Virus record (IMG/VR): IMGVR_UViG_3300035701_000160 | Coordinates: 1-33,460 of that record | Strand: one strand, 5' to 3' | Source of the DNA: a virus | Length of the DNA stretch: 33,460 nt | In this document: in pieces, positions 1 to 7,198 of the stretch | Numbering within the stretch: the first letter of the stretch is position 1 | Layout of the letters: each line of letters starts with the position of its first letter | The notes under the pieces: model-generated | The model's database searches: none | Told to the model about the DNA's origin: nothing | The model's input: only the letters and a program-made list of their open reading frames with translations | Translations under genes and position numbers: made by a program

Positions 1-117
1 GGCGGCTTTCACCCGGCCGCCCTGGATCAATCGATGCGTTGTAGCATCGAGGATCCCAAGGACCACCACCAAAGCGTTGGTGCTGAGGTGGGTTAGGTTG
101 TTGGTGTTACCTGACAT
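1..117 (-). CDS. Partial HTH/excisionase-like protein, cut by the left edge
   Basis: Reading leftwards from an ATG at 115-117 the frame stays open to base 1, giving 39 residues with the C-terminus missing. An AGGGAGG ribosome binding site lies five bases upstream, which supports this start. The segment around residues 20-39 (LGILDATTHRLIQGGRVKA) has the spacing of MerR/excisionase-type winged helix-turn-helix proteins, where a turn is followed by T-x-x-R-L-I-x-x-G-R-V-x-A. The hydrophobic run ALVVVLGIL could instead be read as part of a membrane segment, so the HTH call is inference. It follows the three-HTH gene in the same direction and may share its transcript. A short palindrome at 153-173 lies just upstream and could be its operator. 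Confidence 0.5.
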   Translation of the reverse strand, partial: MSGNTNNLTHLSTNALVVVLGILDATTHRLIQGGRVKAA

Positions 118-152
118 GTTGGCCTCCCTGGTCAACGGGCGCGGTCATAAAG

Positions 153-173
153 CACGGAATACAATATCCCGTG
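153..173. promoter_or_regulatory. Imperfect palindrome, candidate operator
   Basis: Arms CACGGAATA (153-161) and TATCCCGTG (165-173) pair at eight of nine positions around a 3-base centre. It sits about 35 bases upstream of the leftward partial HTH gene, where an operator would be expected. A second short palindrome, ACAGTA-TTTT-TACTGT, lies at 187-202 in the same gap. No convincing -35/-10 pair was seen here. Function is inferred from position and symmetry only. Confidence 0.35.
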
Positions 174-186
174 GTTTACAACCGTA

Positions 187-202
187 ACAGTATTTTTACT
201 GT
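187..202. repeat. Short perfect inverted repeat
   Basis: ACAGTA and TACTGT form a 6-bp perfect inverted repeat around TTTT. It lies in the 113-base gap between two leftward genes, after the stop of the three-HTH gene. It lacks a following T-run on the minus strand, so it is more likely a protein-binding site than an intrinsic terminator. The function is unproven. Confidence 0.3.
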
Positions 203-230
203 CACTCAGGGGCATTCACCCAAAACAGGA

Positions 231-1016
231 TCAAACATCGAGAAGCGGAGGCTGCAAGTCAACCAAAGAATCTCGACGTACCCTAGCCTCAACCTCCCTT
301 GTAATCGCGGTGATTGTGTCAGCCACGGAGACCGACGCCATTGCGTGCGCCGCTTTGGTCTTCTCCTTCTTTGACACCACCGCAACGGGCCCGGAGCCCA
401 ACGAGATAATCGTCGTAAGGACGGCCAGACTTACCCCAAATTCCAAAGCAACGTCTTCAAGCGATACGGCGTCATCAGCGGCAGCGGCTTCAATTCCTAG
501 CTGTATGCTGGAGACCTCATCAGTAGTCAAGGGCCGTCCTGCGAGGTCGGTAATGCTGGGCCTAGGCTGCTTCTTCGCTCCAATAAACAGTGGTACTCCT
601 TCCTCACGTAGCGTCCTCAACACAATCCAGTACGTCAGGCCATTGAGATGTGCAACTTTGCGAGCTGATCCAAAGGTCTCATAGTCGTGAAGGATCAAAG
701 TGCGGAGTTCTTCAGTGACCAAGTTGGGAGGTCTACCAATTGCGCGTGGATCATGAACACCAAAAGGCCTATCAAGGGTTGGCAGCAGACGGGGCGTGGC
801 GTCCTGAGAAGACCCTGTGGGGTGTGCTCCTCTCCGGTCGATTGGTACGCTAGCCCTCCGGAGAATAAGGTAGAGAGTCGGTGGGTTCAGGGCGAGTTCG
901 ACACAAATGTCTGCAACATGAATCCCTTGGAGATACATCTCCACTGCTTCCTCGTCTCTTGTTGGTGCTTGGGTGCCAATGTCGTCTTCGTTGGGTTCGT
1001 ACATTCCTGTAATCAT
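231..1016 (-). CDS. Putative DNA-binding regulator with three helix-turn-helix segments
   Basis: A 261-residue protein with no recognised full-length family. Three stretches have helix-turn-helix character: about residues 24-58 (AVEMYLQGIHVADICVELAL, then LYLILRRASVPIDRRG, as in Hin-type resolvase HTHs), about 104-142 (GSARKVAHLNGLTYWIVLRTL) and about 166-206 (VSLEDVALEFGVSLAVLTTI). There is no catalytic domain of a recombinase. The start at 1016 is chosen because AGGAGG lies six bases upstream; an in-frame upstream ATG at 1076 would lie inside the promoter. It is divergent from the late genes and is transcribed from a consensus promoter inside a perfect palindrome, which fits an autoregulated phage repressor or activator. 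That role is inference. Confidence 0.6.
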   Translation of the reverse strand: MITGMYEPNEDDIGTQAPTRDEEAVEMYLQGIHVADICVELALNPPTLYLILRRASVPIDRRGAHPTGSSQDATPRLLPTLDRPFGVHDPRAIGRPPNLVTEELRTLILHDYETFGSARKVAHLNGLTYWIVLRTLREEGVPLFIGAKKQPRPSITDLAGRPLTTDEVSSIQLGIEAAAADDAVSLEDVALEFGVSLAVLTTIISLGSGPVAVVSKKEKTKAAHAMASVSVADTITAITREVEARVRRDSLVDLQPPLLDV

Positions 1017-1031
1017 TGTAACCTCCTGTTT

Positions 1032-1076
1032 TTGACAATTTATAAAAATTATACAACAATTTTTATAAATTGTCAA
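1032..1076. promoter_or_regulatory. Perfect 19-bp inverted repeat overlapping the divergent promoter
   Basis: TTGACAATTTATAAAAATT at 1032-1050 is repeated in perfect inverse form at 1058-1076 around the 7-base centre ATACAAC. Both arms begin with TTGACA. The repeat covers the -35, the -10 and probably the transcription start of the leftward promoter, so a symmetrical protein bound here would control it directly. It could equally act as a bidirectional signal. The flanking bases do not extend the symmetry. Confidence 0.7.
1048..1076 (-). promoter_or_regulatory. Consensus sigma-70 promoter for the leftward three-HTH gene
   Basis: On the minus strand TTGACA (1071-1076) and TATAAT (1048-1053) are separated by exactly 17 bases, an exact match to the consensus for the housekeeping sigma factor. 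Transcription would start near 1041, leaving a leader of about 25 bases with an AGGAGG ribosome binding site before the ATG at 1016. Confidence 0.8.
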
Positions 1077-1120
1077 GCTTTTTCGAGACGGTTGCTACGG
1101 ACCAAAAACACTGTTGCCAC

Positions 1121-1148
1121 TTGCTTTATTTTGAAAAAAGCGTATAAT
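1121..1148 (+). promoter_or_regulatory. Candidate sigma-70 promoter for the rightward genes
   Basis: TTGCTT (1121-1126) and an exact TATAAT (1143-1148) are 16 bases apart, pointing at the HNH gene. The -10 match is strong and the -35 is weak, as in promoters helped by an activator. The 9-base sequence TTTCGAGAC occurs on both sides of it, at 1081-1089 and 1169-1177, and might be a binding site. With a start near 1155 the leader before the ATG at 1193 is about 38 bases. Confidence 0.5.
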
Positions 1149-1192
1149 TGATATGTAAAAAAGAACTATTTCGAGACTTCTGCCTACAAGCC

Positions 1193-1657
1193 ATGGACTC
1201 TGACTACTTAGCGTTCGTAACTGAATGGATGGCGGAGCACCCTGACCTGGTAGAGGTTGAGCTTCGTATTATAGAGAAGCGCAACCGTCTCGCTAAGGAG
1301 AGGGCTAAGTATCCTGATCAAGAACTTAGAAACAGGATGAAGGCTAAGAAGTGGCAAGACGCTCATCCTGACGTTGTGAAGTCTGCTCAGGAGAATCGCC
1401 GAGCTCGCGTAGCTGGAAACGGTGGTTCATTTACTGCTAGAGGATGGAAAGAGCTCAGGAGGAAGTACGGCAATCGATGTTTATGTTGTGGTCATAATGA
1501 CGTAAAGCTAGTCGCAGACCATGTTATTCCAGTTTCAAAGGGTGGGTCGAACGACATTTCTAATATCCAACCATTGTGTAAACAGTGTAATGACACCAAA
1601 CATGTGGATAGTACCGACTTTCGGCCAGGAGCCGATGAGTGGGCAAGCAATGAGTAA
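1193..1657 (+). CDS. HNH endonuclease
   Basis: A 154-residue protein with an HNH nuclease domain in its C-terminal half. It shows a CxxC zinc knuckle (CLCCG), the DHVIP core with the catalytic His, an Asn in SNDISNIQPLC and a second CxxC (CKQC). The N-terminal half is charged and helical. The frame can be extended upstream to a TTG at 1148, but that codon lies inside the -10 box, so the ATG at 1193 is preferred although it lacks a clear Shine-Dalgarno. HNH proteins next to terminase genes take part in DNA packaging in HK97-like phages, and others are homing endonucleases. The position immediately before the terminase genes favours a packaging role, by inference. Confidence 0.8.
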   Translation: MDSDYLAFVTEWMAEHPDLVEVELRIIEKRNRLAKERAKYPDQELRNRMKAKKWQDAHPDVVKSAQENRRARVAGNGGSFTARGWKELRRKYGNRCLCCGHNDVKLVADHVIPVSKGGSNDISNIQPLCKQCNDTKHVDSTDFRPGADEWASNE

Positions 1658-1814
1658 TAAGCAGCGACAGGCCATCCGTAAATTATTCAAAGAAGGTTTC
1701 ACTGTGCGGAAGATCAGGAAGGCATTGGGTCTGACTGAAGAAGCCGACCAGGAGATTCTGAGGTTGTATGGAAGCCGTTTTCGTTTGGACCCGAATGAAG
1801 GACGAACCGGATAA
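1635..1814 (+). CDS. Small HTH protein
   Basis: A 59-residue protein overlapping the end of the HNH gene and the start of the terminase small subunit. The segment RQAIRKLFKEGFTVRKIRKALGLTEEADQEI has a helix-turn-helix pattern: a helix, G-F-T-V-R-K-I-R-K-A-L-G as helix and turn, then a third helix. Starts at 1635 and 1650 are both possible. 1635 is chosen because AGGAG lies three bases upstream, although this spacing is short. It may help recognise the packaging site together with the next gene or may be a regulator. No family name can be given with confidence. Confidence 0.5.
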   Translation: MSGQAMSNKQRQAIRKLFKEGFTVRKIRKALGLTEEADQEILRLYGSRFRLDPNEGRTG

Positions 1815-2364
1815 GTGGTTCGGCCGATTCGTCAAATACGCGAAACCCCTTGGGACCGAGTACACGATCCAGAAGGCGTTTACCCTGTTCCGTCTTGAGT
1901 TGATCCGGCAGAGACTCGACGAATCCACTGGAGAAGCCATCCAAGTTTGGGCGAGTGTCGCAAAGGAATGGTTCTGGGAGGCGCGTGCGAAGCAGTGGGA
2001 AGGGGATGACCGACTTCAGACCCAGATCTTGTGGGAAGAACGTAAACGGGAACTCCTGGAGGAGGATTGGCTCCTCGGGGGCAAGCTTCGTAAGGTTGTC
2101 GCCCGGGCCCTTGACGACTTCGAGACGAAGATAGAGGTTCTCACTGCCGCCAACGGTGATAAGCTCGTCAAGCTCTCCGTTCCACTCTCCCATCTAGCAC
2201 AAGCGTCTCGTGCTGGATCCGAACTACAGCGTCTTGCGGCGAATGCACCTACTGCAATTACAGAGGTACGTGCGCCTCAAATCTATTTGCCTGCGGTGGA
2301 GGAAGCAAAGAATGAGTCAGTTCACCTGGAGACCGAATCCGGGACCCCAGGAGGCGTTTCATAA
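1768..2364 (+). CDS. terS: Terminase small subunit (probable)
   Basis: A 198-residue, Trp-rich and helical protein directly upstream of the large terminase gene. Residues 14-50 (PDKWFGRFVKYAKPLGTEYTIQKAF) resemble the W-x-x-R-F-x-x-Y-x-x-L-G start seen in small terminase subunits of many siphophages, followed by a series of W and RA residues. The small subunit binds the packaging start site and regulates the large subunit. A GAGG lies five bases before the ATG at 1768; an alternative ATG is at 1795. The call rests on this N-terminal pattern and on synteny, not on an active-site motif. Confidence 0.6.
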   Translation: MEAVFVWTRMKDEPDKWFGRFVKYAKPLGTEYTIQKAFTLFRLELIRQRLDESTGEAIQVWASVAKEWFWEARAKQWEGDDRLQTQILWEERKRELLEEDWLLGGKLRKVVARALDDFETKIEVLTAANGDKLVKLSVPLSHLAQASRAGSELQRLAANAPTAITEVRAPQIYLPAVEEAKNESVHLETESGTPGGVS

Positions 2365-2422
2365 ATCAGGTGTCTTTGAACTAGGGTTCGGAGGCGAAGC
2401 GGGGGGGGCAAGGCCTTGCTAG
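2312..2422 (+). CDS. terL: Terminase large subunit, N-extein fragment
   Basis: A 36-residue frame starting with MSQFTWRPNPGPQEAF, the usual N-terminus of this terminase type (W-x-P-x-P-G-P-Q), and reaching the beginning of the P-loop at GFGGEAGG. It then runs into TAG at 2420. GGAGGA lies eight bases upstream of the ATG, so the start is well supported. The rest of the terminase lies in the -1 frame. Re-reading one base in the run of eight G at 2401-2408 gives GGEAGGGK followed directly by the intein. The sequence is therefore either a single-base homopolymer error, a true frameshift mutation or a programmed -1 shift at the G-GGG-GGG heptamer that is in phase here. Confidence 0.75.
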   Translation: MSQFTWRPNPGPQEAFHKSGVFELGFGGEAGGARPC

Positions 2423-3474
2423 TTGACACACCGATCTGGACTGACAAGGCTTGGCAGACGATCGGAGATCTGACGACAGAGGATCGTGTTGTTGCTGTAG
2501 ACGGTTCTTGGTCAGAAATCGAGTATGTCTCTGAAGTATACACCGACCACAAGTGCTATGAAGTCGCATTTAGCAACGGTGAAGAGATCGTTGCTGATGC
2601 AGATCATTTGTGGAAGGTAATTGAAACTGGGCAGCACTTCAAGCAACATCGTCAGTACATCGACTATACCGAAGGTACCTTTACAACTGAACAGCTGTTG
2701 ACGAGAGGCGTCTACGTTAAGCTACAGAACCGACATGGACAGTTGTCGAAACGTTTCAAGCTTCCCCACACGGACGGATACGAGGGAGCTCAGCAGAGTT
2801 TACCAGTGGATCCATATGTCTTTGGGTACTGGTTAGGTGACGGGAGTGTCCATACTGGGTACTTTACAATTGGAAACCAAGACCTAGAGGAAGTGGTCGA
2901 ACTGTTCAAGCTTCGAGGATTAACGCTTGAACACCTTTCACAAAAGTACAACTACAGGGTTGAGCCGTCAATCAAACGCATCCTTGACGCTCTCGAGGTT
3001 ACTCGTTTTCAAGGTGAGACGCGCGAAACGGTGCCCGAGGTTAAGCACATTCCCTTGCAGTACTTCATGGCATCGCGAAGTCAACGTCTTGAATTACTCC
3101 GTGGGTTGATGGATAGTGATGGGCATTGTCAAGAACGTGGACGATGTGAGGTTAGTCTTACTGAAACAACGTTAGCTAATGATGTATGTACTTTACTGTC
3201 TTCCCTGGGTTTCAAGTATAGTAGGAGTGTTGCACCAAGTAGCTTCAATGGAGAATCATTTCCATCGCACCGAATGACGTTTACACCGAGAATCAAAGTT
3301 TTCAACATCAGACGCAAGGGAGAGAGTCAGATTCTGACACCTCCCAAGGAACATGACATTGCGGTTTGGATTGAGTCGATTGAGTCGACCGACATTGTCC
3401 CCACGAAATGTATACGTATAAAGCACCCGAGTCACACGTTTTTGGTCGGACGTACAATGATTCCGACTCACAAC
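2413..3474 (+). other. Class 3-type intein with LAGLIDADG endonuclease in TerL
   Basis: A 354-residue intein beginning ALLVDTPIW and ending THN, followed by Ser+1 of the C-extein. Residue 1 is Ala, not the Cys or Ser used by class 1 inteins. The WCT set of class 3 inteins is present: Trp67 two residues after block B His65 (DADHLW), Cys333 in block F (TKCIRI) and Thr352 before His353-Asn354. In class 3 inteins the block F Cys forms the first branched intermediate. A two-motif LAGLIDADG endonuclease lies between the splicing halves: GYWLGDG at 138-144 and LRGLMDSDG at 229-237, each with its acidic residue. The insertion point is the Walker A loop, between GK and S, a typical intein target. Splicing would restore GGEAGGGKSES. 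Confidence 0.85.
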
Positions 3475-4725
3475 TCGGAGAGTCTCCTTGTAGAGGCCCT
3501 TCGGTATGTGCATGTCCCAAAATACACGGCAGTTCTCTTCCGGCGAACGTTCCCAGAGCTTTCACAACCACGAGGACTAATCACGAGAGCACATGAGATT
3601 TGTCCACTCTTCAAGGGTACCTACAATAAACAGGATCATGTATGGACATTTCCCAGTGGCTCAGTACTTCAGTTTAGCCATTTAGAGCACGAAGAGGACG
3701 TCCACAATTGGCAGTCAGCGGAGATCGCATACGCAGGGTTCGATGAACTGACATCGTTTACTGAATATCAGTTTATGTATATGCAGAGCCGTGTTCGTAC
3801 TGTTGCAATTGACCCGATAACACACCAAGTAGTTCCGGCAAGGGTCCGGTGGGCATCGAACCCGGGTAATGTCGGGCATGAGTGGGTTTTCAATCGTTAC
3901 AAGCCTTGGTTGACACGCATCGAAGTTGAGGGTGAACCGAGATGGCCAAGTGGAGAGGTTCACTACTTCAAGACTAAGGACGAAAAAGACATACGAACTA
4001 CTTGGGATGACCAAGACGCGTTATCTCGATCGTTTATTCGGTCTCGTCGATTTGACAACCCTAAGCTGATGGAAGTAGATCCTGGTTATGAAGCTCGTCT
4101 CCAGGGCTTACCGTTAGTGATCAGGATGCAATTGGCCGAGGGCGATTGGGATATTGTCGCCGCGGGGAATGTATTCCATGCAGACTGGTTCAAAGTTATC
4201 AACGAAGTACCCACCGGACTTAGGTGGTTCCGTTATTGGGACTTAGCAGCATCACTCAAAGCACGTGCAAGCTTTACTGCGTCAGGAGCTGTTGCAGTTA
4301 CCAAGACCGGTGACATCATCATACGGGACATGATCCGGAAGAAGATTGAGTGGCCGGATCAAGAAAAGCTCATCAAGCAAACGATCTTAGGCGACGAAAC
4401 TGTTGTCGAAACGGGAATCGAGAAGAAACTCCACGGGATCGCTGCAGTTCAAACGTTCATGAAGGATCCCGAACTTACTGGTCACCGGATCGTCGGTGTC
4501 GACGTTGACACGGACAAACTTTCGAGGGCTTTAGACTGGTCGTCGAAAGCAGAAGCGGGACAGGTTTATCTTGTAAATGGTCCATGGATTCAGTCGTTTC
4601 TCACGGAGTGTTCACTATTTGACGGAATGGGAAAGACTCCTGACGACCAGGTAGATACAATATCTGGTGGCGTCAGAATGGCGGCATCACCTAAATGGCG
4701 AACAATGAAGTTTCTGCACTTGTAG
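2416..4725 (+). CDS. terL: Terminase large subunit: intein plus ATPase-nuclease body
   Basis: This frame encodes the intein (to 3474) and then 416 residues of the packaging motor. The C-extein starts SESLLVEALRYV, completing Walker A. Walker B is IAYAGFDEL, with the catalytic Glu after Asp. The C-terminal RNase H-like nuclease shows three acidic motifs: RYWDLAAS, VGVDVDTDK and DDQVDTISGG. The spliced protein would be about 450 residues, normal for the family. The protein cuts concatemeric DNA and pumps it into the prohead through the portal. The listed first codon (TTG) is not a real start, because the protein must begin at 2312 in the other frame and reach this frame by a shift or because the G-run is miscounted. 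It overlaps the portal gene by 31 bases. Confidence 0.9.
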   Translation: MLVDTPIWTDKAWQTIGDLTTEDRVVAVDGSWSEIEYVSEVYTDHKCYEVAFSNGEEIVADADHLWKVIETGQHFKQHRQYIDYTEGTFTTEQLLTRGVYVKLQNRHGQLSKRFKLPHTDGYEGAQQSLPVDPYVFGYWLGDGSVHTGYFTIGNQDLEEVVELFKLRGLTLEHLSQKYNYRVEPSIKRILDALEVTRFQGETRETVPEVKHIPLQYFMASRSQRLELLRGLMDSDGHCQERGRCEVSLTETTLANDVCTLLSSLGFKYSRSVAPSSFNGESFPSHRMTFTPRIKVFNIRRKGESQILTPPKEHDIAVWIESIESTDIVPTKCIRIKHPSHTFLVGRTMIPTHNSESLLVEALRYVHVPKYTAVLFRRTFPELSQPRGLITRAHEICPLFKGTYNKQDHVWTFPSGSVLQFSHLEHEEDVHNWQSAEIAYAGFDELTSFTEYQFMYMQSRVRTVAIDPITHQVVPARVRWASNPGNVGHEWVFNRYKPWLTRIEVEGEPRWPSGEVHYFKTKDEKDIRTTWDDQDALSRSFIRSRRFDNPKLMEVDPGYEARLQGLPLVIRMQLAEGDWDIVAAGNVFHADWFKVINEVPTGLRWFRYWDLAASLKARASFTASGAVAVTKTGDIIIRDMIRKKIEWPDQEKLIKQTILGDETVVETGIEKKLHGIAAVQTFMKDPELTGHRIVGVDVDTDKLSRALDWSSKAEAGQVYLVNGPWIQSFLTECSLFDGMGKTPDDQVDTISGGVRMAASPKWRTMKFLHL

Positions 4726-6302
4726 AAAAAGCGAAGTTTACCGAACCCGGACAGAGAGCAGTTACAGCTCCGTTCCTAATGCGGCAGGTTCCTGCCTGGT
4801 CTGTGCCTTCAGTCCTTCCCGCAGATTCATGGCGTACCCTCGTAAGATATCAACCCATTGCAATGATTTGCAGGCAGACAATCATCGACACGGTTGTCAG
4901 TATGCCGTGGCGACTTGCGTCGAAGAGCCCCACGAACGACTACCAGGATGAGATTGACAAGTATACCGAGTTGATTGAGAACGGAGATGGTGGGTACGAC
5001 GTTCACTCGGAGCTTATTTTACAGGACATGCTTGACATCCCATTCGGTGGGGCTTCAGAGCTTGGTCGGGCGGGCGATCAACCCGACGGTGAAGTGTTGT
5101 GGTTCCAGCGAGTCGATGGAGCCACGATGATGCCCACGTATGCTCTTGACTGGCCCGTGGTGCAGTGGAGCTACACGATCCAACCCATCTACTTTCCGAA
5201 GCACGCAGTCGATCGAGCTTATTATTCACCTCGTCCTGAGCTTATGCGTAAGGGTTGGGGCATGGCGCCACCCGAACGTATCTACCTGGCCTTCGAGATG
5301 TTAGCTCGTGGAGATCGCTACTACGCTAACTTACTCCTCGACACGCCCGAAGCAGGTGTTCTCGACCTGGGCGATATGTCCTTCGATTCAGCAACGAAAT
5401 GGCTCGAGTCGTGGCGAACTCTACTCTTTGGGACCGACGCCCTCAAGGTGCCTGTGCTGTACGAGCACACCGTCGCCGCCAAGTTTATTCCGTTTGGACG
5501 ATCCCCTGTCGAGATAGCCTACCCGTTGGCGACGCTTCGTTACATGCAAGTGGTCTCTGCTGGGTACGGTATGACCTTAGCAGACATTGGGATTGTCGAG
5601 GGGGAGTCAGGAACATTAGCGGGTGCGATCCGAAGTGAACGTCGCTCGATGCGGACGGGTATTGGCGTTGCACGCCGGAAGATGACGGCATACTGGTGCC
5701 GCATGCTTCCGAAGTACTTGAGATTTGAGTTCATCGAACGTGATGACGAAGCTTTGGTTGCTAAGGGACGTGCACGCCTTGCGAACTCCATGGCGCTGCG
5801 AAACCTGGTCGAGGGCAAGATGCTCGAGCCAGGTGATGGATTGCAGCAGATGATTTCGGATGGGATGATTACTGTCACAGCCACGTTGCCGGAGCAGGAA
5901 CCAAAATCTACAGTAGTGGGTGGTATACAACAGCCGGTACACGTTGTGGCTGGGCAGCTACAGAAGCCAGTCGCACCTTCAGACGGAGGCGCAGGCGAGA
6001 TCAAGACACCACCCGGTACAGCAAAGTCACTTGTTGTTCAGCGTGCAGAAGAGTTCGCGACAGAGTTCAACCGTGAGCTCCAGGCTGCGGTAGTCGAAGC
6101 TGGTGGCGAGCCTATTTCCGATGACCCTACTGTCGTCATCACAGACGAGGGCGTCCTTGCCGAGCTAGCATTGCTTGATGTGAAGTATGCAGGGGAAGTT
6201 GACCCTGGTAAAGAGTTTATTCATGAACTTGAACAAGTGATCGTCCCCAGAGTGTCTCCTGAGATAGGGCGGTTACCAACTAGTTTGTGGAAGGGAAGTT
6301 AG
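4695..6302 (+). CDS. Portal protein
   Basis: A 535-residue protein immediately after the terminase, overlapping it by 31 bases, which is the standard place for the portal. The sequence has the family's usual pattern: an N-terminal segment with repeated polar helices (VRYQPIAMICRQTIIDTVVSMPWRLAS), then VLWFQRVDGATMMPTYALDWPVVQW, which resembles the wing domain, then GWGMAPPERIYLAFEMLARGDRYYANLL and a helical crown region. A dodecamer of this protein forms the DNA entry vertex and joins head to tail. The last 100 residues are acidic and may be a tail specific to this phage. The family was judged from pattern and position. Confidence 0.75.
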   Translation: MANNEVSALVEKAKFTEPGQRAVTAPFLMRQVPAWSVPSVLPADSWRTLVRYQPIAMICRQTIIDTVVSMPWRLASKSPTNDYQDEIDKYTELIENGDGGYDVHSELILQDMLDIPFGGASELGRAGDQPDGEVLWFQRVDGATMMPTYALDWPVVQWSYTIQPIYFPKHAVDRAYYSPRPELMRKGWGMAPPERIYLAFEMLARGDRYYANLLLDTPEAGVLDLGDMSFDSATKWLESWRTLLFGTDALKVPVLYEHTVAAKFIPFGRSPVEIAYPLATLRYMQVVSAGYGMTLADIGIVEGESGTLAGAIRSERRSMRTGIGVARRKMTAYWCRMLPKYLRFEFIERDDEALVAKGRARLANSMALRNLVEGKMLEPGDGLQQMISDGMITVTATLPEQEPKSTVVGGIQQPVHVVAGQLQKPVAPSDGGAGEIKTPPGTAKSLVVQRAEEFATEFNRELQAAVVEAGGEPISDDPTVVITDEGVLAELALLDVKYAGEVDPGKEFIHELEQVIVPRVSPEIGRLPTSLWKGS

Positions 6303-6303
6303 T

Positions 6304-6708
6304 ATGTCTAACGCACTATTCGATCCAGGCCGTGAGGGAATTCTTGATGACACTATCGAGATGAGTGTAGATGATATTCGTGTCATACTGATCAGGTCTA
6401 CTTATTCATTTGACATCACGGACAAATTCATTGTTGACTTGGGGTCGGTGGACAATGGGCGTTCTGTCGCACTGACTGGAAAGACTTTCACAAACGGTAT
6501 ATTCAATGCAGTAAACACATCAATAGTTGCTACGGCGGCAGTCCCGGTGAGTGCGATTGTTGTAGTCAAGCACACAGGCTCCGACGCGACCGCGCGGGTC
6601 ATTTGTTATGATGACACCGTAGTCAGTGGATTGCCGTTTACTCCAGCGGCGGGACAAACGCTTAATATCCTGTGGGATACCGGGGCGAATAAAGTTTTCA
6701 AACTCTAA
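6304..6708 (+). CDS. Putative virion accessory protein (unknown family)
   Basis: A 134-residue protein, one base after the portal stop. The start MSNALFDPGREGILDD followed by IRVILIRSTYSFDITDKFIVDL is a pattern seen in many uncharacterised small proteins of phage head modules. The rest is rich in short beta strands separated by Thr/Ser/Val. There is no signal peptide or catalytic motif. Its place between portal and protease suggests a capsid decoration or head accessory protein. This is inference; the function is unknown. Confidence 0.55.
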   Translation: MSNALFDPGREGILDDTIEMSVDDIRVILIRSTYSFDITDKFIVDLGSVDNGRSVALTGKTFTNGIFNAVNTSIVATAAVPVSAIVVVKHTGSDATARVICYDDTVVSGLPFTPAAGQTLNILWDTGANKVFKL

Positions 6709-6766
6709 AAAGAAGGCGCGGCGGCGTTCCCATCGTCGCACTTGCGTATTTCAGTGGAGGGAACAC

Positions 6767-7198
6767 ATGGCACGGTTTAGAGCGGCAGTCACAACTCCGG
6801 CGGCGGCATCAGGTGCGACGTATGCCACCATTCACGCAGTGGCGAGCAGACGACTGGTGATTTCTGAGATTGGATTCTCGAATAATGCGGCTACGGCGTC
6901 CAGCATCCAACTCATCCGCCCTAGCAATACGCCCGTTGCCACGACTTCCCTTTTGGGGCAGGCCGATGATCCAGCCGAAGCGGCGGCGACCGGAAACATT
7001 GACACGGCCTGGAGCACTGCGCCGACTATTGGAACCAACCCGCTTCAGCGCATCGTTCTACCTGCCACAGTGGGTGCGGGTGGCATCTGGACATTTCCGA
7101 ATGGACTTGTGATTCCAGTTTCGGGCTGGCTTGTCGTTTGGAATCATGGCGGGGCGGCGGGATCGGCACAATCCCTTTATGCGGTCTGGGACGAATGA
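6767..7198 (+). CDS. Putative virion accessory protein, beta-rich
   Basis: A 143-residue protein starting at ATG 6767, with GGAGGG five bases upstream; an upstream in-frame start at 6626 lies inside the previous gene and is rejected. It is Ala/Thr-rich with predicted beta structure (TTPAAASGATYATIHAVASRRLVISEIGF and LVIPVSGWLVVWNHGG). Such proteins occur as capsid surface or minor structural proteins in tailed phages. No specific family was recognised. The next gene begins on the very next base. Confidence 0.5.
   Translation: MARFRAAVTTPAAASGATYATIHAVASRRLVISEIGFSNNAATASSIQLIRPSNTPVATTSLLGQADDPAEAAATGNIDTAWSTAPTIGTNPLQRIVLPATVGAGGIWTFPNGLVIPVSGWLVVWNHGGAAGSAQSLYAVWDE

Noticed and set aside
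310-684. Rightward open frame of 124 codons
   Set aside because: It lies antisense to the three-HTH gene, which has a better start, a consensus promoter and helix-turn-helix content. This frame has no ribosome binding site.
687-1151. Rightward open frame of 154 codons
   Set aside because: It runs through the divergent promoter and across the start of the leftward gene, so it is a shadow.
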